A stretch of 27,156 nt of DNA from Psilocybe azurescens (lineage: Eukaryota; Basidiomycota; Agaricomycetes; Agaricales; Agrocybaceae), in contig JAJIRX010001074.1 in NCBI GenBank assembly GCA_023853785.1, positions 1 to 27,156 on the forward strand, in the 5' to 3' direction. This document shows, in pieces, positions 1 through 10,553 of the stretch. Positions within the stretch are counted from its first letter, which is position 1. Every line of letters starts with the position of its first letter. Under the pieces are notes generated by a model. The model did not search any database, was not told where the DNA came from, and was given only the letters and a program-made list of their open reading frames with translations. Made by a program: the position numbers and the translations under genes.

Positions 1-636
1 CCCACTTGAAACTTCTGCAAGTTCACATTACACGGTATTTTCTGAGTCCGTGGCACCCAATGTTGTATAAGTGATTATATTTAGCTGACTGGTATATCCT
101 GACATGTGAAGTCGATTCAGAATGGAAGGGACGACAAGCATAACTACTATGAAGTATACATTCATCAAAACGATTCTTAACTGACTATAGTGACGGCCGT
201 GAACCTCGCGTGAACTTGAGAAGAAGAGACGCTAAGTATATCCTATTCGTGTGGCTTGGAGGCTTGAGCTTGGTCACTCTCGCAACCGTGTTAACACGTA
301 CCTGGAATCGACAGTCACCTGGTGAGAAGAATATGAACCAGTCGAAGTTGAGATCTGGAACAGGGACACACAAGGACTTTGTGTGTACAAGAGCCAAGTG
401 GCATTTTTATCTATTAGTATTGAGCATCATAAAATAGAATGAGTTCTGGGAAGAAAACCAGAGTGTGAAATTTTGGATACAAGCTTCGTCAAAAATGTAC
501 ACAGGCGTTTCTAGCTGCCGGGTATTTTTAATAGATCTGTCAAGCTCGCCCAGTTGTCACGATTCAGTGTTTTCAAGCACAAAATGTTGCGCAGAAAGCC
601 GTTCCAAGAAATTCAGAGATGCGAAGGGAATTGCAG

Positions 637-644
637 TATATAAA
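637..644 (+). promoter_or_regulatory. TATA-like box of left secreted-protein gene
   Basis: The sequence tatataaa lies about 100 bp upstream of the ATG at 743. The same box is kept in the other arm at 3471-3478 at nearly the same distance from its ATG, which supports a core promoter. Function is inferred from position and conservation only. Confidence 0.5.
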
Positions 645-742
645 CTCAAGCAAGCCGTCACTTATCCTCAGTTCACTGAAGCATTCTAAGGGTTCTCCCA
701 AAGATAAAGAACAATTTCAAAGAAAATTATCACATAACGACA

Positions 743-1285
743 ATGTTTTCCAAGGCCGTCTTCACCAATGTACTCGCAGTGGTCGCAATGATTACCATTG
801 CTAGTGCTATACCCACCTCCAATGTCTTCGGGGAAAGAGCAGCAGTGCGTTGATTTTTTCCCCGACTTTATCAGGACTTTCAACTAAATACACTCGATTA
901 TAACAGAGTGCCACTCCGAACGTGGAGTGTGTACTGGGAACATCGGGACTGGATGCGTGAACATCCCTGTCGGCTCCGACGCCTGCATCAACTTCACTGG
1001 CGGGCTCAGCTTCCTCGACAAGGAATCGTCAGCCGTTGTTGTCCCAGGTGGTTTTGTGTGCAGTTTCTTCGCGTACGTGCCTATTTCTTTGTCGCCTTAT
1101 AGATCATGTTGGGCTGATACTAGGATTTGAAATTTAAGTGACGCCGGTTGCTTGGCTCCTCAAGGGGCGCGGGCCAGGTGGTCTTGCAAGGCGGATCTTG
1201 GAGCTTCCTAAAGCCGGTTCCTGGAACCGCTGGGAATGTGAACTTTAACGACCAAGCAAGCTCATTCAGCTGCAGCCCAGTTTAG
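743..1285 (+). pseudogene. Secreted betagamma-crystallin-like small protein, left copy, frame-broken
   Basis: Exon 1 (743-844) encodes a start and a hydrophobic signal peptide (MFSKAVFTNVLAVVAMITIA). Intron 1 is 845-906 (gtgcgt...aacag). Exon 2 (907-1072) carries cysteines in CTGNIGTGC and SDAC, then GGLSFLDKESSAV and VPGGFVC. Intron 2 is 1073-1138 (gtacgt...ttaag) with a possible branch site ctgat. Exon 3 (1139-1285) carries DAGC, GGSWSF, NDQASS and a final SCSPV. The six-residue motif NDQASS fits the betagamma-crystallin calcium-site pattern (N/D-N/D-x-x-S/T-S); LDKESS in exon 2 is a weaker match. Two breaks are visible against the other copy: one base missing at 927/928, giving a stop at 958-960, and one G missing from the run at 1164-1167, giving a stop at 1209-1211. 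An alternative donor at 849 could bypass the first break but not the second. Fold assignment is inference; the native role is unknown. Confidence 0.7.
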
Positions 1286-1484
1286 TTTTGCATTGTACCT
1301 TCGTTAAGTGTGGTATTGAAGGATCTACGAGCAGATTTATAAGAAATATAACACCAATGTTTAGTTTCAATGCACCAGTAGCCAGTGTCCATTACAATCA
1401 GCTTTATTGTGCAGTATTTTCTCTAATCAGAAGTCGTGCATTAGGGTCCAGAACATCAGAGTAGTGAACATCACGCATGACCCC

Positions 1485-2635
1485 CGTTCACCGCTTCAAA
1501 CAGCTATAACGCCAACTACATTTGCTAACCGAAGTCGTACATTAAACAAAGTCCCGGATGGATGAATACTTTGGTAATGGCACTGAATCTCTGAAAGTTG
1601 ACGTGTACGGCTTTTTCCTAGTGCACAAAGAATGGAGCAAAGCCTATGAGTTCAGAACTTGCTATTGGACCATAGCACTAATAAGCTAACATCAAGCTTA
1701 GCATCAATACCCGTTAACGATGGCGAGTTTTGCTTTACTAGAACAATTTAAATAGAGGTCACGTGGGCACAGAATAACGACAATAGAAAGTCGTCGCTCA
1801 TGTTGTCAGTCAGTAGATAGACATCCAGAGTTACAGTGAACCAATCAGATATATGAGCCATTTGTGCAGTTACTGCCCCGACGCTACAGTTGCAGTGTCC
1901 AACGACAAAGTAAGAGGCACTTGCTAACGCTATAGCAATATGGCCATGTCTGAATATCAGGATGGACTCATAATGGATGGATCCCGGGTTGGTGATTCGC
2001 GTTTGGGCGTGAATCCGGAACTTTGTATATAATGCTCCAGAGAGATGTGAAGACGTTGATTTATTGGTGAATGGGTACGAGGATGTTCGTAGGACAGTGG
2101 TACACCGACTGGTTTATTCCGACGGTGTGTACGCTGGAAGGAATGTCTCTGCTCACATCCGTTGTTTTTACCTCGATCTACAGGATCTAATTCCATGCGT
2201 ACCTCTTGTTTCGAGATGTGGATAACACTCACAGATAGGTAAGGGTCTGTAACTCGTCAAAAAATACATCGATTTGGTTCTAACATGTGTCTCGTATGAC
2301 ATTTTCTCATGATGACGCACTTATCGGAGTACCACCATGGAGGAGCCTGTCATCCGTGCACCCATCTTTCCATTATACTTTCAGCTCTCGAATGGCTATA
2401 CATTTCTGCTGGGTTTCATTGATTTGTAAACCGGTCATATTGCAAATTCAAGTTGGAACACAAATATATACTTTAATTATTGAGTCCGCGTGTCGAAGTT
2501 TGGTCATAGCTGCAGATATAATTTCCAATCACATATCAAGGGTATATACAGCTCGTTTCCAGTCTTCTCCTTCCTTATTGAAGCAGATATCTAGTCATTT
2601 AATCGAAAATCTCCGTAAGCGCTTTACCTCGCCGG
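1485..2635. other. Unique spacer between inverted-repeat arms
   Basis: This 1.15-kb stretch has no partner in the window. Open frames at 1957-2232 (minus, 91 codons) and from 2287 (plus, running on into the right arm) show no recognisable motif, signal peptide or convincing splice structure. I see no transposase or other gene in it. Confidence 0.6.
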
Positions 2636-2832
2636 GGTCATGCGTGATGTTCACTACTCTGATGTTCTGGACCCTAATGCACGACTTCTGATTAGAGAAA
2701 ATACTGCACAATAAAGCTGATTGTAATGGACACTGGCTACTGTTGCATTGAAACTAAACATCGGTGTTATATTTCCTATAAATCTGCTCGTAGGTCCTTC
2801 AATACCACACTTAACGAAGGTACAATGCAAAA

Positions 2833-3374
2833 CTAAACTGGGCTGCAGCTGAATGAGCTTGCTTGGTCGTTAAAGTTCACATTCCCTGCGGTTCCAGGAA
2901 CCGGCTTTAGGAAGCTCAAGATCCGCCTTGCAAGACCACCTGGCCCGCGCCCCCTTGAGGAGCCAAGCAACCGGCGTCACTTAAATTTCAAATCCTAGTA
3001 TCAGACCAACATGCACTATAAGGCGACAAAGAAATAGGCACGTACGCGAAGAAACTGCACACAAAACCACCTGGGACAACAACGGCTGACGATTCCTTGT
3101 CGAGGAAGCTGAGCCCGCCAGTGAAGTTGATGCAGGCGTCGGAGCCGACAGGGATGTTCACGCATCCAGTCCCGATGTTCCCAGTACACACCTCCACGTT
3201 CGGAGGCACTCTGTTATAATCGAGTGTATTTAGTTGAAAGTCCTGATAAAGTCGGGGAAAAAATCAACGCACTACTGCTCTTTCCCCGAAGACATTGGAG
3301 GTGGGTATAGCACTAGCAATGGTAATCATTGCAACCACTGCGAGTACGTCGGTGAAGACGGCCTTGGAAAACAT
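2833..3374 (-). pseudogene. Secreted betagamma-crystallin-like small protein, right copy, frame-broken
   Basis: The structure matches the left copy. Exon 1 is 3374-3273 with the same signal peptide (one N to D change), intron 1 is 3272-3211, exon 2 is 3210-3046, intron 2 is 3045-2980, and exon 3 is 2979-2833. The cysteines, LDKESS and NDQASS positions are kept. Its breaks differ from the left copy: two bases are missing near 3204/3205 at the start of exon 2, and one G is missing in exon 3, turning a tryptophan codon into a stop at 2918-2916. Using a downstream acceptor ending at 3192 would restore the exon 2 frame, but the exon 3 stop remains. A read-through of intron 2 stops at 2988. Both copies descend from one intact gene, because each retains the bases the other has lost. 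Confidence 0.7.
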
Positions 3375-3470
3375 TGTTGTTATGCGATAATTTGCTTTGA
3401 AATTGTTCTTTATCTTTGGGAGTCCTTAGAATGATTCAGTGAACTGAAGATATGTGACGGCTTGCTTGAG

Positions 3471-3478
3471 TTTATATA
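3471..3478 (-). promoter_or_regulatory. TATA-like box of right secreted-protein gene
   Basis: Tttatata on the plus strand (tatataaa on the minus strand) lies about 97 bp upstream of the minus-strand ATG at 3374. It mirrors the box at 637-644. Confidence 0.5.
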
Positions 3479-4117
3479 CTGCAGTCCCCTTCGCATCTCT
3501 GAATTTCTTGGAACTACTTTCTGAATAACATTTTGTGCTTAAAAACGCCGAATCGTGACAGTTGGGCGAGCTTGACAGATCTATTAAAAACACCCGGCAG
3601 CTAGAAACGCCTGTGTACATTTTTGACGAGGCTTGCATCCAAAATTTCACACTTCAGATTTCTTTCCAGAACTCATTTTATTTTATGATGCTCACTGGTA
3701 ATAGATAAAAACGCCGCTTGGCTCGTGTACACACAAAGCCATTGTTTGTCCCTGTTCCAGATGTCAAATTCGACTGATTCATATTCATAGCACCAGATGA
3801 CTGTCGATTCCAGGTGCCTGTTAACACGGTTGCGAGAGAGTGACCAGGCTCAAGCCTTAAGCCACACGAACAGGATATCTTAGCGTTTCTCTTCTTCTCA
3901 AGTTCACGCGAGGTTCACGGCCGTCACTATAGTCAGTTAAGAATCGTTTTGATGAATGTATAGCTTCATTGTAGTCATGCCTGTTGACCCTTCCATTCTG
4001 AATCGACTTCACATGTCAGGACATACCAGTCAGCTAAATATAACAACTTGTTCAAAATTGGGTGCCACGGACACAGAAAGTACCGTGCAATGTGAACTTG
4101 CAGAAGCTTCAAGTGGC

Positions 4118-6655
4118 AAAAGACGCCGGAAAGGAAAAAAACTCCTGTTGGCTTCGATAGCTCTTATTACACAGGTCCAGACAATGTTATGAACGTTTCT
4201 CGCTCAATTATCATCACACTTTTGACTTGGTTCGTGCCGCATGGAAAAACAGACTACAGGGGCACCCGTTCCCTCGAGCTGTCGAGAGCATGCGATTTTC
4301 CGAGGAGATCCGGTTACAGAAGCCTTCTTTTATCCCTACAGCTCTGTGGACGGCGCCAGTCATAGATACAAGACACATAAGGGTTGCGTTATGACGATTA
4401 ATGTGTACATCGTCAGTGGTGTGATACCAGGCCTCATAAATTTTATACTGTATACCATAAAGTGGTGTAGGAATGTGAGTAGAGCAATATAGGCGCCCAG
4501 CAGCGTATGTTGCAGGAGAAGAGAACGGGTAACGGAGTCTTTTGGTTGGGAATGTTCCCATTTAGAGGTAGGCGCTCATTACTGCTGTCTAATGCGTTGG
4601 TAATCCCTAGATAAATAGGCGGGACAGGTTTAGACACAGCATCTCATTGGACAACTGGATAAAGCCCACACTGCGGTTTCTGGGGTGATCGACATAAGCG
4701 CCTGGAGCCGAGCGCGATGGGTGGTGACAAAGCAGTGACAAACCATGAGACGACAAGTATCTCAAGATGAGATCGCGAACACTGATAGACGCCTATCAAT
4801 TGCCTATCTCAGCACATCCGTCGCACGATTCCCAAAATAGCATCATTTCAGCTGCCTGTCTGGTTTTAAATAGCTTCGAGTCGCAAGAATACACGAGAGG
4901 CCACCAGAACAAATTTCAAGACATCACCGTTTGTCCATTTTCGTCGATCAAATTCATTACCTCACGTCGAGTCATGGGACATTCTCGTGTCTTTCAAACT
5001 ATAAACTACATAGGTTCTGTGTGGTTATCACTCGTCGTCTCAAAGTTCGAATCGCAATCTAACGGTCCTGAACATCCTGGAACCAATGCGCTTTCGTGGC
5101 AGCATCATCGGAATTAAACTGCATTTATCAACAATTCCTTACGTTTGTTACTTTGTGTGCTGTGCTTCTCAGTGCACTTTCTAAAGAAGATATGTATTTG
5201 GAAAAGATTCTGTACATCTTTCAAACGTCTGACTATGCGAACTTGAACCTCGTTCTGGCCGCATTGATCCAGTTCAAATCCGATATTGGCCTCAGCTTAG
5301 TCGATCAACTTGTCGTGGTAACGAATCTGGCAACAGGTAATGAATGAAACTCGGTGAATCCGTAATGCTTCGACTTTCCAGTCTAGACAATGTTTCTGAT
5401 TAGAATTATTTTCTATCGATCGGAAAAATGAACGCACCTATTATTTCGCGAGATGGGCAACCGTGTAACGTTACCGAAATGAAAAAGTAAACCTTAAGCT
5501 CATCCCGATCCTGATGAAAGCCACTCACCGAGGTCGAAACAGAGCTGAGAATATGGGGACAGTGGACGTGGCGGTGGATGTGGAAAGGTGGATGTTGATA
5601 TGGATGTAGATGAAGTGGGTGGATGTGGAAGGAGACGCAAGAGACGGTCATTCAGGTGACGGAGGCGACGGAGGCGTAATCGACATTGTAGATGAAGTAG
5701 ATAGCGGTATGAATATGTGGAAATACGTGTCCAGATGTCATCTCCCATGCAGCATCTTTCGGACGCCGCGCCGGGCGAGACGGACATGGTAGAGAAAGAA
5801 AGAAATTGATAATTTGCATAGAAATGTAAACATATGCGCTTCAACGTCGCTTGATATAGGTGAAAACAGGGAAAACCCACCAAAGCTTTTCGGACTGTCC
5901 AGAATACATCTCACTTGCAACATTTGACAAATAGCCGAACCTCGACCCCCGTCGTTCGGCTGACGACATTGAAGTTAAGTTCATGCTCGTCTCGAAAGAC
6001 GGAGATACTGCATACCGAACTTGCACAGACCTCGGACTGTATTGATGGAGGGAGTCGGTGCTGCTGCTAACCGCGTTTAGATTACGCGCGGGTCAACGTC
6101 ATGCAGGAGAAAAGTGGGGAGTGAGCTGTGGTAGAAATGAGTATTGAATGACGAGGGTTAAGGGAGATTATTCTGTCTGATGATTCTAATCGTGTGGATG
6201 ATACCTCCAGCCACGTGAGAGAATGTGCATTTGAAAGGACAAGGGATGGGAGGAAGCGAAAACACACGGTGGTTCATCAACTCCGCCTCTGCCTGCACGT
6301 CACGACTCTTCGCATTCAAGTGGTAGAAGTTATATGGTGAAGAGTAAAAAATAGCGGTGAAAGGAGTTGTTGAGGAGTTTGAATAATGACAGCGATGGTC
6401 GAAAGCGTGGTCAAGTGGAAGGGGAAACGATGCTGCCCTTCGAGGTCGAGTGGAGTAATCGGACGCTCAAATCATCGAGGGCATGGCATCACTACCACAC
6501 ACGGTCACGTCACTCGTAACGATTTTCGGTGGAAATTTCATTCCCCGCGCGGTCTCTTGGGCTTTTACTTTTACTTGCTTGCAACAGGGTTAAACGCAAG
6601 CTATCTTTGATTCTTACGACAACTTCTAACGAACGAACATGAATGCTACGAGTAA
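4118..6655. other. Intergenic stretch without a recognisable gene
   Basis: No gene family is recognised here. The best protein-like piece is an open frame in 5096-5352 (plus). It reads hydrophobic then helical (from SKEDMYLEKILYIFQ to VDQLVVVTNLAT) and is followed by a good intron-like stretch (gtaatg...tttccag, about 5338-5382) whose splicing would lead straight to a stop. I treat it as possible but unsupported. Positions 5564-5634 are a short, impure repeat of gtggatgtggaa-like units. Open frames at 4214-4561 (minus) and 4767-5117 (plus) have no motif. Confidence 0.5.
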
Positions 6656-7510
6656 ATGCATGCGTCCCGGGCGGAGCAGCGGGTCATCGAGGCTGAGATG
6701 AAGCAGGCTGCCGAGAAGCTGAGGCCCCCATATGACCGAAGTTCGTCTCACTCTCCTTCGTATCATGCAATTAAATCTTATGTATCACAGGGGCAAAAGA
6801 CAGCTGCTGATGCAGCCAATTGCCACCGTGAAAGCCGAGTTCGTCGATCTCGACGGTCTGTGCTGGACGCAAACCGCGCTGCGCAAGCTCCAGGTACCTT
6901 GCCCCATCCCCTATTCGTGCCCTGCGTGCTTATAAACATTCTTTGTCCACTCAAGCCACGGTCTTCTGCTGCCCGTCAATATTCAATGGCAATGTCAATG
7001 GCACCGCCCATACCACTACCAACAGCAACAGCAGCTGCAATAGCAACACATTCGTGGTCCTCACCTACGCTGACCTCGCCTCCTTCTCTGTAGACGACAC
7101 CATCCGCGTCTCCTCTTCCTCCTCTTTTTCGCGCCTGCCGTTCCCGCCCTCCATGTCCTCCCCTTCCCCTTCCTCCCATCCCTATCCGCGGCCCTCACTT
7201 CGCCCCTGCCAACCCAGGATCCTCCATATCTCCATTGAGACGGCACCCGCGCGTGCTCCCCATCAAAGGTCTCTTCGCAGCCCCAGCCGTCCCAGGCCCT
7301 TCGCAACCCGGTCGGATTCAGAGTCACGGTCTGGGTCTGGCAGGCGGAGACGGATCGGAGCGGGGTGCGTTCCCTGCGGGCGTCAAGCCTACGCAGCATT
7401 CTTTACCTTTAATGTCGAGTGGACTGCGGATCTCGGACGATGCAATGCGCGGCCTGGGTATTGATGGGGATGAGTGTGAAGACCCGGATGAGGACGGGGA
7501 CGACGAACAC

Positions 7511-7538
7511 GAGGACGAGGACGAGGACGAGGACGAAG
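7511..7538 (+). repeat. Short GAGGAC hexamer run
   Basis: About four to five near-perfect copies of gaggac encode alternating Glu-Asp within the acidic part of the disordered-protein locus. The run is prone to replication slippage and lies just before one of the frame changes. Confidence 0.8.
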
Positions 7539-8565
7539 AACCACGCAGACGGGGACGGGGACGGGTGGGATGACGAGGAGTACGAGCATAATGATGACGA
7601 TATTACGCAAGTCAACTTCCCCGCCTCGACATTGACTTCGCGTCCATGGAGCATACAGGGCCACACTCCCGCTCATACCTCCACTCCGCTCCCGCTCCCG
7701 TCACCGCCTGGCCTGACACCGGCATCGACCTACCGCCCGCCATCGCCATCGGAGCATATGCATACGCATGTATTCGAGCAGGGGCACAGCCCACGCTCGA
7801 ACTCGAACCCCATCGTGGAAGGCGAAACCAACGCTGCAGTCGCATACCACCACCACCACCGACGCGAACGAGAACGGGAACACGCTGTTCGCGAACGCGA
7901 AGCATGAACGTGGACAGAGGAAGAGGCAGCAGCAGCTGGCTGGACAAGAATTGGCGGTAAAGCACCAGAAACCCACGACGCTGACAGCGGGGAGGACGAG
8001 CGCAGAGCTCGTTTCGCATAGCGACGCGCCGTCTCCGCCCTCTTCCACCTCGAGTTCGGGTTCGGGTTCCATCTCCCCTTCCATTTCCACTTCGAGTTTG
8101 GCTTTGACGTCCACATCGACGCTCCCCTTTCCTTCCAGCGTAACTGCTAATCCCCCGTTCTCCCCAAGATTCACCCGCCTCGGGCTTCCACTTACGCTCT
8201 GGTAGGGCCTTCGATGCAGACACTCCCTCTGACTCGGACGCAGGCGTAGCCCTCGACGACACAAACGCAAACTCCGATCATCATACGCGTATATGGTTGC
8301 GTCTGTTGCTGTATCGCCGTCAGCACCGTCGTCCTCATCGACTGCCCCGCGCTCTGTGATGTCACCGTTGGTGGCGGCGCGGGGCGCGTGCCAGCAGATA
8401 TGGACACGGACGGACACGAGGGCGAGGCTGCAATCGGCGCGGGGAGATGTTACGTTGTTAGGTGGGGGCGGGGACGCCGACGCTGATTGCAACGATGAGC
8501 TGTCGCGATCTTCTTTTAATTCATCTCATTCTTCTCTCGACGGCAATAACGACAGCAATAACGAC

Positions 8566-8583
8566 AGCAGCAGCAGCAGCAGC
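8566..8583 (+). repeat. AGC trinucleotide microsatellite
   Basis: Six tandem agc units, preceded by two gacagcaata-type units. In the likely frame they encode a polyserine stretch in the Ser-rich tail of the disordered-protein locus. Confidence 0.85.
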
Positions 8584-9001
8584 GAGGCGCTGCATACGTC
8601 CATCATAGACTCTTTTCCGATCTGTCCTACAACTATAACTGCGTCTACATCTACATCTACATATATGACTTTGCGATCACGTTCTCATTCTCATTCTCGT
8701 AATCATATTTCCAGATATCACGCATACCCTGACGCTAACTACGCCCGCATTCTCATTCTTATCATCACGCATCCGCCTTGCGATCCCCAACCCATTCTTT
8801 CAACACCAATTTCTCTCTTAGACATTAGACATTATGCACCGTACACACCTGCAGCCAGTCAGTCGTTCTATCGATATATCGTGGTCCTGTCATTCTCCGC
8901 GTGACTCTCAATGAGCCTGGTGACGCCAGGCTTTCACGGGATTTTAATTCCTGCACAAACGCTTTCCGCATTTTTATCGCCTTTTCATATCTCCCCCATC
9001 A

Positions 9002-9561
9002 ATGAATTCGAGAGCACGAGCGAGACTCAGACCATTGATGGTGCCGTCGAATGGAAAGACTGAGAACAATGCTCAGAACAAAGCTACCAGTGCCATCTTT
9101 GGCTCTATCAACGGCGCCCTCGGAGGTGGCGAGAAAGGAGAGAATAAGGAAAGTCCGTGTTATCTTTCATGGTGTATTCCTACGTCTTTTCACGTTTAAC
9201 ACCTCACCTATCTTTCTTTGTGTATCCACCCCTTGTCCCACCCTAACCGACTCCTGACATGGTTACTCGCTTTCACAGATTACCTCGACAAAGGTACTTG
9301 AACTACTTAAATTCCCACTGTGTACCCTCGCACGGCAGCATCTTTCACTAGCCAGACCTTACCACCTTACCGCCTTCGTGCCCTTTTCATGCCCCGCGCC
9401 CAGCCATCGACATCGTTCAAGAATACGCTCTTAAAGCTGGCGATCAGTCCAACGAATCAGCCATCGAGCAAGCCAAAGACGCACAGGTCGCGAGAGCCAT
9501 CCGAACGGGATGCAGGACGGTCACAGGGAATGACTTCCTGATCGCCGAGAAGACTTTATAG
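9002..9561 (+). CDS. Small conserved-looking fungal hydrophilic protein, three exons
   Basis: Exon 1 is 9002-9152, intron 1 9153-9278 (gtccgt...ttcacag), exon 2 9279-9293 (15 nt only), intron 2 9294-9403 (gtactt...gcccag), and exon 3 9404-9561, ending in tag. Phases agree and give 107 residues. The N-terminal part has a Gly-rich piece (IFGSINGALGGGEKGENK). The exon 2 junction gives NYLDKAIDIVQEYALKAGDQ, followed by a helical, charged stretch (NESAIEQAKDAQVARAI) and a C-terminus TVTGNDFLIAEKTL. It has no signal peptide, membrane segment or cysteine cluster. The DKAID...NES..EQAKD..I....TG.D pattern resembles a short protein that I recall as common in mushroom-fungus genomes, without a named function; this is recollection, not a search. 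Exon 1 could start earlier or later, but ATG 9002 is the first in frame. Confidence 0.7.
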
Positions 9562-10553
9562 TCACCATAGCTGGTTATCCTCTGTGTATGCTCTGCCTCA
9601 GAACACCGATAGTTATCATTCTATATCAATTTATTCAAATTTGGCTCTTGCCTGCCCCCATGTTCTGACAATCTAGGACATAAAACAGAGAAATTGCCAC
9701 GGGCAGCCTCCGTCTCAGATATACGCAATGCACATGTCGAACACGGGTTCCGCTGTCGCATGACACCCTCCATTCGCCAAGCGTGTCATCGTATTCAATG
9801 TACTTACACAACCGAATAACCTCTGGCAGCACTTGGTGGCGTTGTCTTTTATGTTCTTACGTATTGTCATTGCTAGGTGTGGTAGGTTTCAACGAAGATC
9901 ATTGTTTCTTGGACCTTGAGAAAAGACACCCTTAGCTTCTGACAAGTTTTGTGGAATAGCGGGAGAGCGTAGTCCAGATACCGTCAAGCCTTGGGCCAGG
10001 ATCCGACATGAATGCCCTCAGGTCTGCGACTGTGAGAGAAAATGTACGTACAACTCAATATTACTATCGGTAATCGGTTCAGACCTCACCACATGACACT
10101 CGACTCAACCCAACGCATGCTTGAATTTCCAGCGTAACCAGCGCTATGTACGTGAACTCACAATCATTGCTCTTGCTATGCCCCAAATGCACCTAACTTA
10201 TCCACTTAATTACTAACCAACAATGTTCATTTGTATCGGTTCATGGTTTTATCAAAAGTGTGGCTACTGAAGTCTAATCGACTCACTCTGAGATAGCAGA
10301 AATTAGTCGGTATTATAATTGGAAAGAAGTACTTACGATATGGCGGTTCCCTTGCTCCCATTCCAAAGTTGGCTTCTATTTTAATGCCTTCCCACACAAT
10401 GTCGTTCAATATGTATAAGATCTCTCATCAACGGTACGTGTAATTTCGTTCCACTCCCGAGTTCCTGTGCGTGTTGGTGTTTAATCTACCACCAGACACA
10501 CTGCTGTCACAGTTCCAGACCAACCACCGCGATAGAAAGGCTCCTGTACGCCA
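9562..10553. other. Intergenic region upstream of first P450
   Basis: No gene, repeat or RNA is recognised. Open frames at 9635-9832 (minus) and 10227-10409 (minus) have no motif. The right part should hold the former promoter of the P450 pseudogene, but no clear TATA element stands out. Confidence 0.5.

Larger units (their letters stand above)
1..1484 (+). repeat. Left arm of large inverted repeat
   Basis: The reverse complement of 2636-4117 matches this stretch almost throughout, with scattered substitutions and small indels. The inner limit is sharp: homology stops just after the shared run catcacgcatgacccc near 1484. The outer limit cannot be seen because the match is still continuing at base 1. 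By eye the inner half (from about 740) is more similar to its partner than the outer half. The arm holds one copy of a secreted-protein gene (743-1285) with a TATA-like box upstream. Confidence 0.93.
2636..4117 (-). repeat. Right arm of large inverted repeat
   Basis: Reverse-complement match to 1-1484. The inner edge begins at ggggtcatgcgtgatg (about 2636) and the match is still clear at 4081-4115 (cagaagcttcaagtgg). After about 4117 the comparison is lost because the left arm reaches the window start, so the true outer end may lie further right. The arm contains the second copy of the secreted-protein gene on the minus strand. Confidence 0.93.
6656..8904 (+). pseudogene. Probable locus of a long disordered low-complexity protein, frames disrupted
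   Basis: The GC-rich block contains protein-like segments in order on the plus strand. A charged helical start lies at 6656-6740 (AEQRVIEAEMKQAAEKLRPP). A segment ending at 6893 (from GKRQLLMQPIATVKAEF to TQTALRKLQ) is followed by a donor-like gtacct. Next come HPRVLPIKGLFAAPAVPGPS to an acidic run (about 7235-7545), then WDDEEYEHNDDD and Pro/Ser-rich text (about 7555-7880), then KHERGQRKRQQQLAGQELAV to a Ser-rich tract (about 7880-8170), GRAFDADTPSDSDAG (about 8200-8290), and a Ser-rich tail. These segments fall in different reading frames, and only some joins have plausible introns; the join at 6740/6791 leaves the phases mismatched. It could be a real multi-exon gene that I cannot splice, or a decayed copy. 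No enzymatic domain is seen. The 216- and 263-codon minus-strand frames are read as shadows. Confidence 0.4.

Noticed and set aside
210..437. Frame with a hydrophobic segment in the left inverted-repeat arm
   Set aside because: It begins at a non-ATG codon, and indels in the matching right-arm sequence break the frame, so it is not conserved as coding.
1073..1123. A shorter intron 2 ending at ctag in the secreted-protein gene, giving an immediate stop
   Set aside because: The acceptor would lie only a few bases after the likely branch site. The later acceptor at 1138 leads into a cysteine- and NDQASS-containing exon, which fits better.
2287..2691. 134-codon plus-strand frame crossing the spacer/right-arm boundary
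   Set aside because: It straddles the repeat junction and has no motif, signal or splice support.
5036..5066. A T-loop-like gttcgaatc suggesting a tRNA
   Set aside because: The flanking bases do not pair into a T-arm, and no acceptor or anticodon arm is found around it.
7612..8492. Minus-strand frames of 216 and 263 codons
   Set aside because: They mirror the GC-rich, low-complexity plus-strand segments, contain no motif and conflict with the more protein-like plus-strand text.
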